Shown: positions 38,451-51,200 of the stretch, piece after piece
Layout: every line of letters starts with the position of its first letter
Position numbering within the stretch: the first letter of the stretch is position 1
DNA from: Drosophila persimilis
Lineage: Eukaryota; Arthropoda; Insecta; Diptera; Drosophilidae
NCBI RefSeq assembly: GCF_003286085.1
Contig: NW_020825340.1
Span: 186,001-250,000, forward strand
DNA length: 64,000 nt
Direction of reading: 5' to 3'
Made by a program: the position numbers and the translations under genes
Notes under the pieces: generated by a model
Seen by the model: the letters and a program-made list of their open reading frames with translations, nothing else
Told to the model about the DNA's origin: nothing
The model's database searches: none

Positions 38451-39873
38451 ATGTATGCGAATATACTAATACTGACTTTTGTTATATTGACGACTGCGGA
38501 AGTAATTGACTATACGCATAGTGACTATCTATTGCTCAAAGACGACAGAGACGTTTACACTTATGAAACATACGCTGAACTTTTCCATATTACTAATTTG
38601 AGTTTTTATAGAGAGATAATTGATAAAGAATCCAAATATGTCAACAAATCAATTAATTCAGACGATGAGTGGGAAATATCAATGGACTTAAGTCTATTAA
38701 AATTAATGATTTCAGAATTAGTTCCAAAACGGAAAGAAAGGGGAATAAATGAATTAGGTACCATTTGGAAATGGATAGCAGGCAGCCCTGATCATGACGA
38801 CTTTTTGAAAATACAAAATAAAGTAAATGAATTAACTGAAAATAATAATAAACAATTTGTAATAAATTCCAAATTTTTCAAAGAAATTGAATTGCTATCA
38901 AATTCATTAAAGAATGTCATCTTCAATGAAGAAACGATACTGAGAAAGCATCGTTTAAAATTAATAACTTTTGACCTACTAAATTTAGTTGATACCATAA
39001 CCCTCTTAAAAGTAAACATTTTCAATACAAAAATTTTAAATAAAAACGAAATAGAGGACATTTATAAGCATGAAAAACATAATGTTGAACTGTCTGATCT
39101 GTTGGACATTGCAACGGTTAAAATAATTCGAAATGCAGATTTAATAATCATTTACATAAAATATCCTCAAATTAAAGATATTTGCAAGTTTTACCATGCA
39201 AGAGCCATCTCACAAAATGATGGAATGTTAGTTATAAGTGAAAAAGTTTGTGAATGTAAGGAGAAATACTATTTAATGAATAATTTTAAAAGTGAAACTT
39301 TTAACAATTACGCACAAATAAATTTAAAGAGTACCTGTTTCACCAATTTACTTAATGGCTTTAAAGCCAACTGCACTAAAAAAAGGGAAAAAAAACAAAG
39401 AAATAGACATCATTCAGGATGGTGCCATATTAGTTTCAGGCAAAAATATCGTAGACAATACTACTTTGTTAGGATCGTATCTCCTTATATTCAACAACAC
39501 AATTGTAATAAATAATATAAGCCACATAAATGATAAGGGTAAAATTCTAAAATATATATCGCATCATAGATATAGCGATTTTGAATTAGTTGATTATATA
39601 CAATCAAATGATAAGCAATTTTCTTTTGATAATGTTAATATTTTAAATCCCCTTATAACATTAGGTAATACGGCCTTACCATTAACAACATTATTTTTAA
39701 TCATTTTGATATTGTTAATGTTATTTTACTTCTGCTATAAATTAACCAAATTTGTACTTATTAAATCAATAAGAATACCGTCAGAAGAAATAGTGGAAAG
39801 CAACATTCAAATACTGTCAGAAGAAATTAGAGCTCTATCAGAACTTCAAAATGTATCGGGACGAAACATTTAA
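38451..39873 (+). pseudogene. env: Errantivirus env, disrupted by a single frame break
   Basis: The first part (38451-39515 frame) begins with a hydrophobic signal-like segment (MYANILILTFVILTT) and has a basic cleavage-type site (KRKERG) followed by INELGTIWKWIAGSPD, a stretch typical of gypsy-group Env. The second part continues in another frame (open across 39355-39873) and contains the membrane anchor (TLFLIILILLMLFYFCY) and a short tail. The frames change within A-rich DNA around 39378-39400. As written, the protein would end at 39515 without its anchor, so this copy should not make a normal envelope glycoprotein. A base-call or assembly error in the A runs is the main alternative. Confidence 0.85.
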
Positions 39874-39883
39874 GAATGGGGGG
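39872..39883 (+). other. Polypurine tract
   Basis: AAGAATGGGGGG lies directly before the 3' LTR, the expected plus-strand primer position. Confidence 0.85.
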
Positions 39884-40415
39884 AGTTAACGTACCCAATT
39901 CCATTGAGCTCTTATACGAGTTGTAAACAATCTTTGGTTTTCCAAAACGAAAACAATTTCAATCTTGGGCCTCCGCCTAATTGATTTCTAAGATGTACAA
40001 TCTCAAGCGCCCCCGCCGCAATCCCATTCTTTGACACTCGCCTAAATGGAAAACCAATGTTTGCCCACACCCGGCTTCTCATAAACAATCTCACTCCCGG
40101 CTTTCTGCAGATCCTGCACTTTAGGCCTTTTACAGTTCTCTCTTTGGATGACGAAATCTAATACTCGGGATGGCGAAATCAATTGAAATGTTTATAGAAA
40201 AACGATTCCCGAAAGGGATCAACGATGCAAAGATCAGAAAGTTCAAATCAGTCTTGATCCAGCAGCGACACCGCAAAGTCTAGCTAAATATTAAGATCGC
40301 GCAATCCCTTGGCCCGGAATTCCTTTGTGACCCTCTACTTAAATCTATATCAGTGAAGTTCGAAGTAAAATAAAAACTTTTTAAAAACACAATCCGCTAC
40401 CGCAGTTGTTTAATT
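39884..40415 (+). repeat. 3' LTR
   Basis: 532 bp, apparently identical to the 5' LTR and followed by the TACA duplication (40416-40419). Confidence 0.95.
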
Positions 40416-40419
40416 TACA

Positions 40420-40701
40420 TATGTACATATGTACATACGTACGTGTGGTATGCGTTGTACATGCTACTGTTGACATAATTTAGCCACTTGTGCTTGCTTA
40501 ACCCTCTTTCTCGCATGTAGCCAATTAACTCAATAAGCCAAATAAGTGAGCAGCAGGCGCCACGGGCCGGAAGACGAGTTGGCGATGCGATACGATGCGA
40601 TGCGATGCGATGCGACGCGATGGAGTTGTCGGTGACGCGTGCGCACATTCCAATCCATGTTTTGCAGCTCGTTTATGGCGGCTGCACTTCATGTTGCAAC
40701 A

Positions 40702-40734
<33 letters not shown>

Positions 40735-42666
40735 ACTGCTGCCGCTGCAGTTGATGCTGCTGCACTTGACTTACTTGCCACTCTCTGGCTCTCCCTCTGC
40801 CTCTGCCTCTCCCTTTCTTTCTTTCTTTCTCTCTCTGTCGCTCTGTCCGTGCTGCATCTGGTAACTGCCATCTTTGCAATGCATTTCACTTTCATTATGA
40901 TGCAGTCAGTTTTTGCCACTAAAAATGGCAACGGGGCAATGCCAATGTGTGGTTTTTCCGAGTCAAAATGAAAAACCAGTTGGGAGTTGAGTCGAGTCGC
41001 GCGGCGGCTGCATCTGCTGCAGTTTTCCCACCGCTCTATCCCTCTCCAGTTCTCCAGCTCTCCAGCTCTTCAGCTCTTCAGCTCTTCAGCTCTCCAGCTC
41101 TCCATCTCTCTCGCTCACAACAGCTGACAGCTGCACTCACCTCGTGGAGCGGCGTGTCTCAGTGTAGGCGTCTCAGCCTTGTCTCTTTTGTTTCTGCTTC
41201 CTTTCGCTGCTCCCTCCCCTCTGCCTCTCTACTTCTCTACTTCTCTCTGTCTCTCTCCTTTCGTTAGTTGTTTTTACTTTCTTCTAATAGATCGTTAGCC
41301 GTGCCATGAACTTGCAATTGATTGCTTATTGTTAAATGAAAATGGAAAGTCATTTTCGTATGCAGTGCTTTTTATTTTATTTTCGTTTTCCTTTTCGTGG
41401 GTTTTCATTAACGATGCCTTTGTTGTCGCTTTCCCGAACAAAAAACTTTAAGGAGATCCCCAAAAAGTGCAAGCGGGTCAAATACCAGTATTTCGTGTAC
41501 ACCTAAAGAAAAGCTTCCCTTGTTAAATCTACACTCGGCGAAAAATGTCACATTCAAAATAGCACGCCCATTTTTTAATTATGTACATATTCTGTCTAAA
41601 ATGCCAACATAAGGAGATTTGTGCTAAAAAGTCTTTTAAGAAAAAAGTTATTTCGGAGCAAATACATTTAATTTGTTTATTTAAATGTGAAAAATCAAGA
41701 ATCAAATAAAGAATAGTATTCTTTAATAATTGAAATATATTGTAAAATTCCAATTAAACGAAAATTAATTCTTAATTAATCTTAATGGTTGAACGATTAT
41801 CCGTCCCCCATTTTGTTCAGTGTACTACATTCTGTACTCGCGTTGGGTATTTTTATTGATTTGCCAGCTGGTCGAACGGAAAGCGAAAGTAATTACAGTT
41901 AGTCATGCAACGCAGCAGCAGCATACACACCCACCCACACTGTCTCACACACACAAACACACACAGACACTTCTAAGTAGATAAAAAAGAAGCGATAAAA
42001 TGCAGCAAAAGCCAGCGCCAACCCCAATTGCAGCAGCAGCAGCAGGAACGAAGCAGCAACAGTGGCAGAAGCAGCGGACTGACGGACCCTTGAATGACTT
42101 TCTTATAGTGTTTGTCTCCCTCTTTCTCCCAGTCTCCCTCTCACTCTCTCTCTCTGTGTGTGTGTGTGTTTGTCCCCCCGCACGCAACAGAATCAATTTT
42201 TATTGGTTACACAACGACGCCAGCAGTGTGGGAGAGGGGGCGGGGGAAGTCGATGGGAAGGGAAGTGCATTGACCCCTCAGGCGACGACGACTCGTGAGT
42301 TTTTAGTACTTCTTTGCTCACCCTCGAGGAAGCGGTACATCTGTTGTCTCAGCCACTTTACAACGGAAGAAGGGGTACTGCAGTGGAACACTATGTGGGT
42401 AATGCGTATGAAGGGTAGCCTATGGTTCGGCTCTATCAACTGCTTTTCCCCGTTGCTGCTCCCTCATTTTGAGGTCTTTTCAGTTGAGTTGGCGCTTGGG
42501 ACCCTACAAACAGAAATGACATAGAAGCCCATGCTTGTGCTTTGGAAACAGTTTTTCCTCAGAGAGATCTGTGAACCATCTGTTGTTATAAGTGTTCTTT
42601 AATGTAATTATATTTTGTCTTTATTCATTTAGATCATTCCATCCAGTACTATATCTCCGTTACTCC
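40420..42666. other. Non-coding DNA between the errantivirus and the edin-like gene
   Basis: Holds a GATGC pentamer run (about 40582-40616), a CTG run (40703-40733), a nine-base CAGCTCTYC repeat (41055-41105), dense CTCTCT tracts, and a TA-flanked MITE (41532-41822). The ORFs present are translated microsatellites. Confidence 0.6.
41532..41822. mobile_element. TA-flanked MITE, CACTC family, copy 2
   Basis: Starts CACTCGGCGAAAAATG and ends, in reverse complement, CACTGAACAAAATGGG. It has TA on both sides and an A+T-rich interior without coding potential. The ends are more diverged than those of the other copies. Confidence 0.5.
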
Positions 42667-42996
42667 TTAGAATTTCCAGGAGGCCTGAATGCCGCCGCCG
42701 TAGTCGTTGCGATTGTAATCGAAATTGCGGCTTGCCTGGGCATAGGCATCGACAGTGCCACGCCCATCGCGGCTGGAATACAGATTTTGGTTGTACTGCA
42801 CGCTGGCCTCGCGGCCTCTCTGCGGATCCTTGCTGGCCTCCACAACCACAGAACCGCCTTCGGGAGAGCGTACGTGGCGAACCAGGGACAGATCTCCTCC
42901 GTAGTAATCCTCCGGATCCGGCTGGGGAAAGGCAGACACCAGAGCCAGGAGACAGCAGGCGAGGACGGCCACGAGGGTGCACTTGTTGGAAGACAT
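42667..42996 (-). CDS. edin: Small secreted immune-type peptide, edin-like
   Basis: A 109-residue precursor from the ATG at 42996. A signal peptide (MSSNKCTLVAVLACCLLALVSA) is followed by a short acidic pro-segment (FPQPDPEDYYGGD), a basic RHVR site suited to processing, and a mature part rich in Gly, Asn, Arg and Tyr. The C-terminus (VDAYAQASRNFDYNRNDYGGG, then ending WKF) resembles the glycine-rich domain of attacin/diptericin peptides. Size, layout and synteny with Oatp74D suggest edin (elevated during infection), which I recall as a gene of similar length in the 74 region; I could not check the identity. The gene is intronless. Its promoter has a TATA box, initiator and NF-kB/GATA-like sites (43022-43199). 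The main alternative is another short attacin-related peptide. Confidence 0.7.
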   Translation of the reverse strand: MSSNKCTLVAVLACCLLALVSAFPQPDPEDYYGGDLSLVRHVRSPEGGSVVVEASKDPQRGREASVQYNQNLYSSRDGRGTVDAYAQASRNFDYNRNDYGGGIQASWKF

Positions 42997-43021
42997 CTTG
43001 GCTTGTGAGATGGTAAAATAC

Positions 43022-43199
43022 AACTGATGTCGATCTAGGGATCGGTTGCAGATTTTATAGAAGAATTGTAGCCAGAGAATTGAACATGGGATTTACCTCG
43101 AAGCGGGGAATCCTATTTTGAGATGACATTGTCTCTTATCTGCCCCCGAGGGTGGTTTTTTTTTCGAAAGGTGCATCCCCAATACGGGGTTCCTTATCT
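43022..43199 (-). promoter_or_regulatory. Immune-type promoter of the edin-like gene
   Basis: On the minus strand: initiator TCAGTT (43027-43022) and TATAAAA (43059-43053). Upstream are GGGAATCCTA (43106-43115; 9 of 10 to GGGRAYYYYY), GGGGTTCCTT (43186-43195; 9 of 10), and two AGATAAG GATA sites (43141-43135 and 43199-43193). Paired kB and GATA sites close to a TATA box are characteristic of Drosophila antimicrobial-peptide promoters driven by Relish/Dif and Serpent. Confidence 0.65.
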
Positions 43200-46100
43200 C
43201 TACCACATACATTTATATATGCTTTGTTTTTCAGACTATATGGCGACAAGAACATAGTCGGATGGCAGGTGGAGTCATAAGCAGAAGAATTTGGAGAACC
43301 ATTGAGGATACCTCAGGATTTACATATGTTTAGGTTTTAGGATGAAGACAGGACTCCAAGCACAAAGGAAGACACTGCTCGGGATTTCGGAGAACAAGTA
43401 ACAGACGAAGATATGACTGTTTAAAGTATAATTCCCATGTTGCGAGGTCTTTCTTCCATGCTATTGAAGGAGCCACAGCATTATGATGATCCTTTAAGGG
43501 TTATGGAGTCTCTTTGTTAGTTAATTTATCCAAATTTTTCTTCGGACAACCTGCTTCTAATCAGCTCAAAAGAGGGCGCGCCCTGTCCATAATAACTTTT
43601 CTTTTCTAAACGCATTCGAATCGGCCTACGCAACAAGCTTTTAGATAACGCCAAAAGAGAGCTCTATTAAAACATAACACACACACGCACAAGAAACTAT
43701 CAAGAAGGCAACAACGACTGTAAAATCATTAAGTAGAATTTAGTTCAAATGAGTTCGTTGACACAGAAACGAAAGAAATCAAAATAAGATTTTAGTTTTC
43801 CCGTGCGTATCGTCTCCCCGGGCTCCTGGTCTCGGTCCCAACCCACACGCACAATTCTTTGAAACATTTTTCTATAGCTTTCTTGCCGCGTCAGTTATCG
43901 GCCCTGGAGATAGCGACCAGCGCGTCATTGATTAGTAGTTCGGGTGGCATAAATGAATGCCTAATCGGAACCAAGCCCGAAGTAGAAAAAGAAAAAACCT
44001 TTGCCAAATGCTGAACGGCTTGCCATGAACTTGAATTTTGATGATTGTGAAAGTAAATGGTGATATACTATATACATATGTATGTGTATAGCATACAGTT
44101 TGTCTCTCAATTCATTCGACGAGAACTGATTTCTAATCACAATTTCGAGTGCTGTAATTATATGTGTGCGTACTGGTGCCCTCGGCAAGCGATCTCAATG
44201 CGAAAGTCTTTCTGTCTGTATGTCTCCCAGTCCATACATACACTCACAAAAACAGCACACGCACATTTAAATAAAATTTTCGGGTTTCAAATACAAGCGT
44301 AGTGCAAAGGTATGCATTTTTAAATCCAAGTGTAAGCATTACAAATGTCAGGGCTGTTTTTTCTCCGGGTGTAGATCATTTGCAGGTGAAAGTTGTTTGC
44401 ATGTGCCGTCGCTTAGGTCTCCTCCATTCGATTTAGATTTCATTTACCTGGTCTGTGCGGCGTTATCTATTGAATATCAAGTTATGCATTTACATCTTTT
44501 GTCACCTGCTGGCTATTTATCTGGTATCGCTGCCAGGCCCTCGGGGCGTATACACAATGTGAAATAGAAAACCAAACCAAAGCAAGCCAAAAGGCTAGAA
44601 AGGCTTGAAAAGAGAAAAAAAGATACAAACACAAGATACAATACACGTGTCGATGTCTGAGAAGTTGTCGAGTCATAATGGTACATTTTTATAGATCTAG
44701 CCGAGAATCTAGTGGGCGGAGGCGGAGGGGTCGGCGCTGCTGAAACGACCATTTCACATTTGGATTTGATGTTTTTTATGGTCCCCCTCCAAACAATTAA
44801 TATCAAAATTCATTGAGAGTGGTACGATGGTGGCGCTGAATGAAAGCCTATATAGCATATGTACATACATACATATTTACTTATATATTTGCTGTATGTA
44901 CATATGTATTCTGGTCTTGTGGGGCAGCCATTTGTCTAGGTTCGAAGACAGACAGACAGCGAAAAAAATGCGTGGCGTACGCACGCTTTCAAAATAAATT
45001 ATATATGCGGCGATGATACGTTAATATATAGACAAATGCGTTCACATATATGTACGTACCTCCCGTATACAATATTGTATATATATACATATATGATATA
45101 TAGAGATATTTCTCCCTCTCTGTTACTCTCTGGCTGTTTTAAAAAAGATTTATTTGCCAAAAAAAAAAATATTGTATGACGACGAAAAGAGCAATAAAAT
45201 CACGAATGGGCCAGAGACGGAGACGCTTCTGCCGCTGCTTTTGGCCCGTTTATTGTGTGGTCTCTGCTCTCCAAGTTTGTCAACAAAGGAAGAAGAAAGA
45301 CGGAGAAGAAAATGGCCCAAGAGGGGAGACGGAGCAGTGAGAAGTATCTGGCTAAGACGAGCTCATTCGGGATCGATGGGATGGGAAAGATTTTGGTTCG
45401 GTGTACACCCGATACAATTTTAGCTAATTCATTCTTGGTGAATACTCTTGAAAAGTATGTATGTACATATATTTTTCAACAATATTTCTTAGAAGTTTTT
45501 TTTTTAATTTCTTTAATGAACAAATATGTAAGTTAATAATATATTACAATTGCATAATATATTTTACACATAAATCATTCAAAGCATTTCATAAATACAT
45601 ACAAATTTATTAAGAAAAGACCAAAAAGAGGAAATACAACAATTCTTGTCTCAGTCTCAGTATCAGTCTCAGTCTCAGTCGAGAGGAGTTCTACTTCTAC
45701 GGTAATGGAGAACCAAGAACATAGAGAATCGAGAATCGAGAGTGGAGAAGAGGCTGTTCTGTGGCTGCTTTTATTGTTATTGCTGTTTGTGTTATGCGTT
45801 GCGCTTAAGTCAAGTTCAAGGACTGTCAATTAAATTGAAATCACTTGCTAAAGACGCGCAACGCAGCACAAAACAAGCTTCCAGATGAGTCGTCGCTCAG
45901 TGGAGAGGAGGAGCAGAGATGAAGGGGGACCAGACCATACCATGGGGCCTGTCAAGCTGGAGACTCGCTTTTTGTCTGTATACGTGTGTGAGTGCGCTGT
46001 GTATCTGTATCTGTATCTGTATCTATAGAGAAATGCCTCGGTTTTTGTTCGATTTTGCACGCAGCTCGTTTACATTTTGTTATTGCGGATGCTGCGTAGT

Positions 46101-47842
46101 ATTTACAGTGCGGTAATTGTACGGCCCCCGTTGATGATGCTGATGATCCATGCATGAATCCCATCGCCTTCCTCTCGGAGATTTCTGGCACTTCTGTCTC
46201 TAGCTCTGGCTCTGCCTTCCAGCTACTCTAGGCTTGCCTTTGAGTGATCTTCTTTTGTATGTCATCTTAGCTTTGAGCAAGTCAAGTGCGACTCTTGTGG
46301 TTTGTTAATCGTTCTCAAACTGTTGCCAGTCACAGTCACAGTCCAAGTCCCAGTCCCAGTCCCAGGCCCCAATCTAGATATGTTTCAAGTGAGGGCGTGT
46401 CCATAGAGAATGCGTGATATATATTCATGACTGGCATTGCGGAATGGGGTCTCCATAAGAGGTCTGAGAAAGCGTAAGAACTTTAACAGACTTTCGGTTA
46501 AAATATACAATAGACAGACGGCTCTTAATTCCTTAAAAATTTAATTTAAAACCAAGATATATCCTGTTGTACTTTTACCTTTGGGAGTGCTTATAATCCT
46601 ATTTGATCTGTGTTAAACGGAACAGGGGATATTCCTTCACCTCTCTAGCACGTGCTCCATTATATTCTATTATCAGATCTTATTTTTTTAATTGACAAAT
46701 CACATCTGGATGAAACGATGGGCACGACACAGACCGCAACCCCAACCCCATCCCAATCCAATAGATACACATGCACGGCCCGGCCCAGGGGCAATTCCTA
46801 ACTATGTTTTTAGGCCAACTTTCAGTTTCTCGAAAATGTGAATCGAGGTTTTCATATCAAATGTGGTCACAGCCAGCAGTCAGACGCCTCGCATACGAGT
46901 AAATGCATAATTAATGATGATTTTTTGTTGAGCGGGGAGTGTATTTGTTTCTTCAGTTGATTAGCATAATGCCAAATACATACGATAGACACCATCCCAT
47001 AATATACATACGAGTGTGTATCTATAGATCCGCTTGATTCAGTAAACAACTTTACACGTGCTCGAAAAGAAAAGGAAATTCTATAAGAAATGTGAATTCT
47101 GGATTTCTGGATATACGTATATATGTATGTATACATATATGGATATCTTCTTTGTGTATAGAATTTTTTGGTATTATTTTTCATAGCATGAAGAAATTTG
47201 CTTTTAGCCGCTAAACAGAAACAGCAACATGTCAATCCATCAGAGACAAAGCCAGCGCAAAGGAAGCGCCGGAAACCCATCAGTGGAGCATTTAGGGAGA
47301 GGTACGGTACTATATACGAGGAACTCTTGCCTCTGCCAATATTTTGCCAATAAAAAACATTTTTCGCTTCGTTTCGTTAATCAATACACGAAACTCATTT
47401 TATTTTCTTTTTTCATGTTTTTTTTTTGTTGTTTTTTAGAATATTTTTTGTATGCCAAGAATTTAAATTAGTAGGAAATCTGGTTTTCTGGTTTTCTGAT
47501 TTCGGGTTCGCGTTCTCTCTCTCTCTCTCTTTCTCTCTGGCAGTCTTCTTCAACTGCTGCTGTTTCTGTTCTACTCAGTATTCTTGTTTTTGTCTGCCTT
47601 TTTCATTTTTGGACCTTTTTCTGCGACGTTATTACAGGTGAATTCTGTAGTTTTTTTTAGGCTGTTGCTTTGCCCCATACCTACAATAAAAAAAACCAAG
47701 AGCGGAGACAGAAAACAAAATGAAATGAGTTTTGCCCGAAACCGAATGGCTTTGGGCCATTGATCATTTATTGATCGAGACAGAAACAGACACAGAAAAG
47801 GGAGAAGCAGCGGAAATGGCATTTGGGATTTAAGAATCCATA

Positions 47843-48204
47843 CACTCAGAGAAAAATGGCATGCCAAAAAGAAATACACACTTATAGTGAAATGAAATAT
47901 TCGGTTTTGAAATAAAAACATAATGAAATTAAATAGAATTTACTCTGATATAAACACAAATGTATTACAAATTCTTTTTAATCTGGCCCATTTTTAATCG
48001 AAATATAAAAAACTTTAAGATATATATAATGTATTAAATTATATGTCATGAAATATTTTTAAATAAAATTTGAAATATTTCAATATTCATATATCAAAAT
48101 GTAAGTGAAAACCACTTTCTTTTTACAATTTTCACTTTCGGAGTGGATCTATTGGCATATATCCAAGGCTAAATATTCACATTTCATTTCCATTTCTCTG
48201 GGTG
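47843..48204. mobile_element. TA-flanked MITE, CACTC family, copy 3
   Basis: Starts CACTCAGAGAAAAATGGCAT and ends, in reverse complement, CACCCAGAGAAATGG. TA occurs at 47841-47842 and 48205-48206. This is the best-preserved copy (362 bp), A+T-rich and non-coding. Confidence 0.7.
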
Positions 48205-51200
48205 TACCAATGGAAACTTTTGGTTAAGAGTTGCTTCAGATATTGAGGTATTAATTGCATTGAAGTTGAGGATACAAATATCATTTATATGTAAACATAT
48301 TTCCCCATTCATTTCAGAACGAGTATTTTCTCTGTCACTTTCAGATGACAGAAATCCCAAAATTCATGACTCTAAAGATGTGTACGCATTCAATACACTG
48401 TAGTACCACGGGTACAAGAGTACGAGTAAATGGATAATAAAAATCAGTGATAACGAACCCGATGTGGGTCAGATGGAAGACAATGTTTTCTGTTCCATTC
48501 TGGTTTTTGGTTTTTGGTTTTTGGTTTCTGTTTCTGGCCAGAACAAACACTCTACTCTTATAATTGAGGTACAAAAGTGAAACTCTCTCCGTTTCTGCAT
48601 CGGATCGGAGTTTTCTGGGTTGCGGTATAAACATTTACATTTGATTAAACAACGTTTATTGATTGTTGTTCTGGTTGTGCGCATTGCATTGTTGTTTCCT
48701 CATGGGAATGCGTGGACCGATCCCGTACGGGCATTTATTTTAATGCATTTCGCCAGGCAGACCGCGCAGAAGAAGAGGACAACGCTGGGGCCCGCCCAAC
48801 CGCTTGTATCTGTGTCTGCATCTGCATCTGTGTATCTTTTTTATCTGTGCGTATTTATTTTGGTTTTACGGCATGTAATTACAAAGGGAGAGGAGAGAGA
48901 CAGAGACAGAGACAGAGATGAAGACAACAGACAGAGACGGACAGAAATGGAATGTATTCCATGTTCTTTTTGGTTTCGATTTTTTTCGTTTCGTCTTTCG
49001 TTTCTTATCATTATTTTCCTGTGTATTTTGTGCGCTTTCTGATTGCCCATCCCCTCCACTCCCTTCAGCTGCCACAGCATTCATTTTTTTTTGGGGAACA
49101 CTTAAGAAATTTCACCCAATATAGCATATAATTTTTGTAGGCCGTCCGATCCGTGTTTCACTTTCTCTGGCGCCTGCGAAGAGCACTCCGAAAATACCAA
49201 AATACAATACAACCAAGGGAGAAGAGAACCAAAGAAGATGAATGCATAGACATATTTTTGACTGAAAGAATTATTTTGGTTTTCATTTCTTTGGGGCTTC
49301 ATTAAAAAGGGAAATTTCAGTGCCCACAAAAAAGAAAGAAAAAAATAAAATCAGGTCATTCCATGGATATTTTTTGGATGTTTAAGTTATTGAGAAGATG
49401 TGTAATTGTATTGATAGAATGGTAAACTACCTATATGATCTATAATATCTATACAGATTTATATATATTCACTCAACATTCAGATAGTTTTTTAGATGAG
49501 TTGATACTTAAATATAAATATATTTATTTAAGCTGTACTTACGCCTAACTCGTCTGATTCTGATTCTCTTCTCGCTCTCCGTTCCTCGGACTCGGACTCG
49601 GACTCGGACACGGACACGGGCTCTGTTTCTGTTATTTTTTCATTCAGAATTTGCCACGCAATTTACGCGTTTAATTTGTGGCTGGCTCTGGCTTCTCCGC
49701 TCTGCCCCGCACTTTTTTCCTGTATATTTTTTTTGTTTTTTCACACACCAAAATATTTTATTGGAGGGAGGCCGTATATTTATTTAATAATTGCACACAT
49801 AATAGACAAAATTAAATTCTGTATTTCTGTATTTGTATATACGCGTGTACAGATAGATAAAAAAAAGAAGAAGAAACATTCACACGACAGCCAATTGAGA
49901 ATTTGTTAGACATCGATTTTAAACATCTTTAATTTCGAATAAGGAATTTTCGTAAGCAACACTCACTGGAAGGAGGAATTTGCACTTAAAAAAAAGACCA
50001 AATATGCATTCGAAAATTGTTAAACTGGGTTTTATCTTTGATGTATCTTTCAGATAGTTTTGCAAAGAATTTCTGTATCTTTTAAGTGGTTATGAAAATT
50101 ATTTGGAAACCGAAACGGAACCGAAACCGAAACGAGCGACGCGTTCGCTTACATCGACGTCTGGGCAAAAAACACGAAGAATACAAAGTGCGGCTCAATT
50201 TATACGACAGAAACAGACAAGAAGATACACAGATACACATGCACACACATACAGATGCACTTGCGGCGGCTCATGTGTGCCTCGAAGATACACACACACG
50301 CACACACACACACACACACACGATCGGCAGGCAGATAGCAGCGCAGCAGACGCCGGCGTTGAAGCCGGCAGCGACGCGCACGCAATGTTAGCGCTGCAAT
50401 TAGAACGGCGCTGCCGCTTGCAGCGAGAGTGAATCTCTATCTACGCTGCACTCTCTCTCTTCTTGGGCTGTGCAAGGTGTTTTCCACACAAGGTGATGCA
50501 TAAACATACCCACATTTATTCATATTAATATTTATTAAATATTTGTCTGATGCCATACATATAATAATAGTAGAACAGATAGATGCCATGCCCAACCTTG
50601 TATAAATACACCTTGACACCACTGTTATCAATGTTGTGTTGTTTTTTTCTCTTTCTCTGTATAGCTCTCTTTCTCTGCTTGGAGCTCTTCTCTGCTCTGA
50701 ACACTGCTCTCTCTTTCTCTGCCTGTGGCTCTCTATCCACTCTCTGTGTGTTTTGTATTTTGCGGATGATTTAGGAGAATTTTGTTGGTCCAAAAAAAAA
50801 GGTAGTATTAGTTATTCGTACATATTCGGCATTTATTTGCTTTATTTTCCCAATTTATTTGCATTCGTTAATTTCTCCCTCCCTCTCCCTCTCTCTCTCT
50901 CGCTCTCGCAAACGGCACAAATATATCTACGAGATATTTATGTACGCACACACAGATACACACACTCGCACACACGCTGCTCTGCTTATACAGTTTCGTC
51001 CGCACACGGTCACACTCTTCCAATACGAATCGCCCCAACGGACTGAAAACAGCCGAAAACTTTTTTCTTTCGTCAACCAGCTGGCGCTTCAGTCCACGAC
51101 GCTGACTTCGCTGTTGGCGTAAGCTTTTGGCAGCGCTGCCTTTTGGGGCTGCTTGGCGCTCTCTTCCACTGTTGACCACGCTCTGTTAAAGAAGAGGCAC

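Larger units (their letters stand above)
32559..40415 (+). mobile_element. Full-length gypsy-class errantivirus (LTR retrotransposon with env)
   Basis: This 7,857-bp element has two 532-bp LTRs with no difference that I found, a Lys-tRNA-type primer binding site, gag, pol and a broken env, a purine tract before the 3' LTR and a TACA duplication at both ends. LTRs beginning AGTTAAC and ending AATT, a primer site overlapping the last LTR base, Gag without CCHC knuckles and a gypsy-type Env all place it in the Gypsy/errantivirus lineage. Identical LTRs mean a very recent insertion. It sits in the same direction as the sequence, within a TACATA-rich target. I do not recognise it as a named element. 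Confidence 0.95.

Noticed and set aside
42000-42524. 174-residue plus-strand ORF
   Set aside because: Starts in CAG repeats and runs through CTCTCT and GTGT tracts; nothing protein-like.
48620-49042. 140-residue plus-strand ORF
   Set aside because: Mixed hydrophobic and GACAGA-repeat translation without conserved features.
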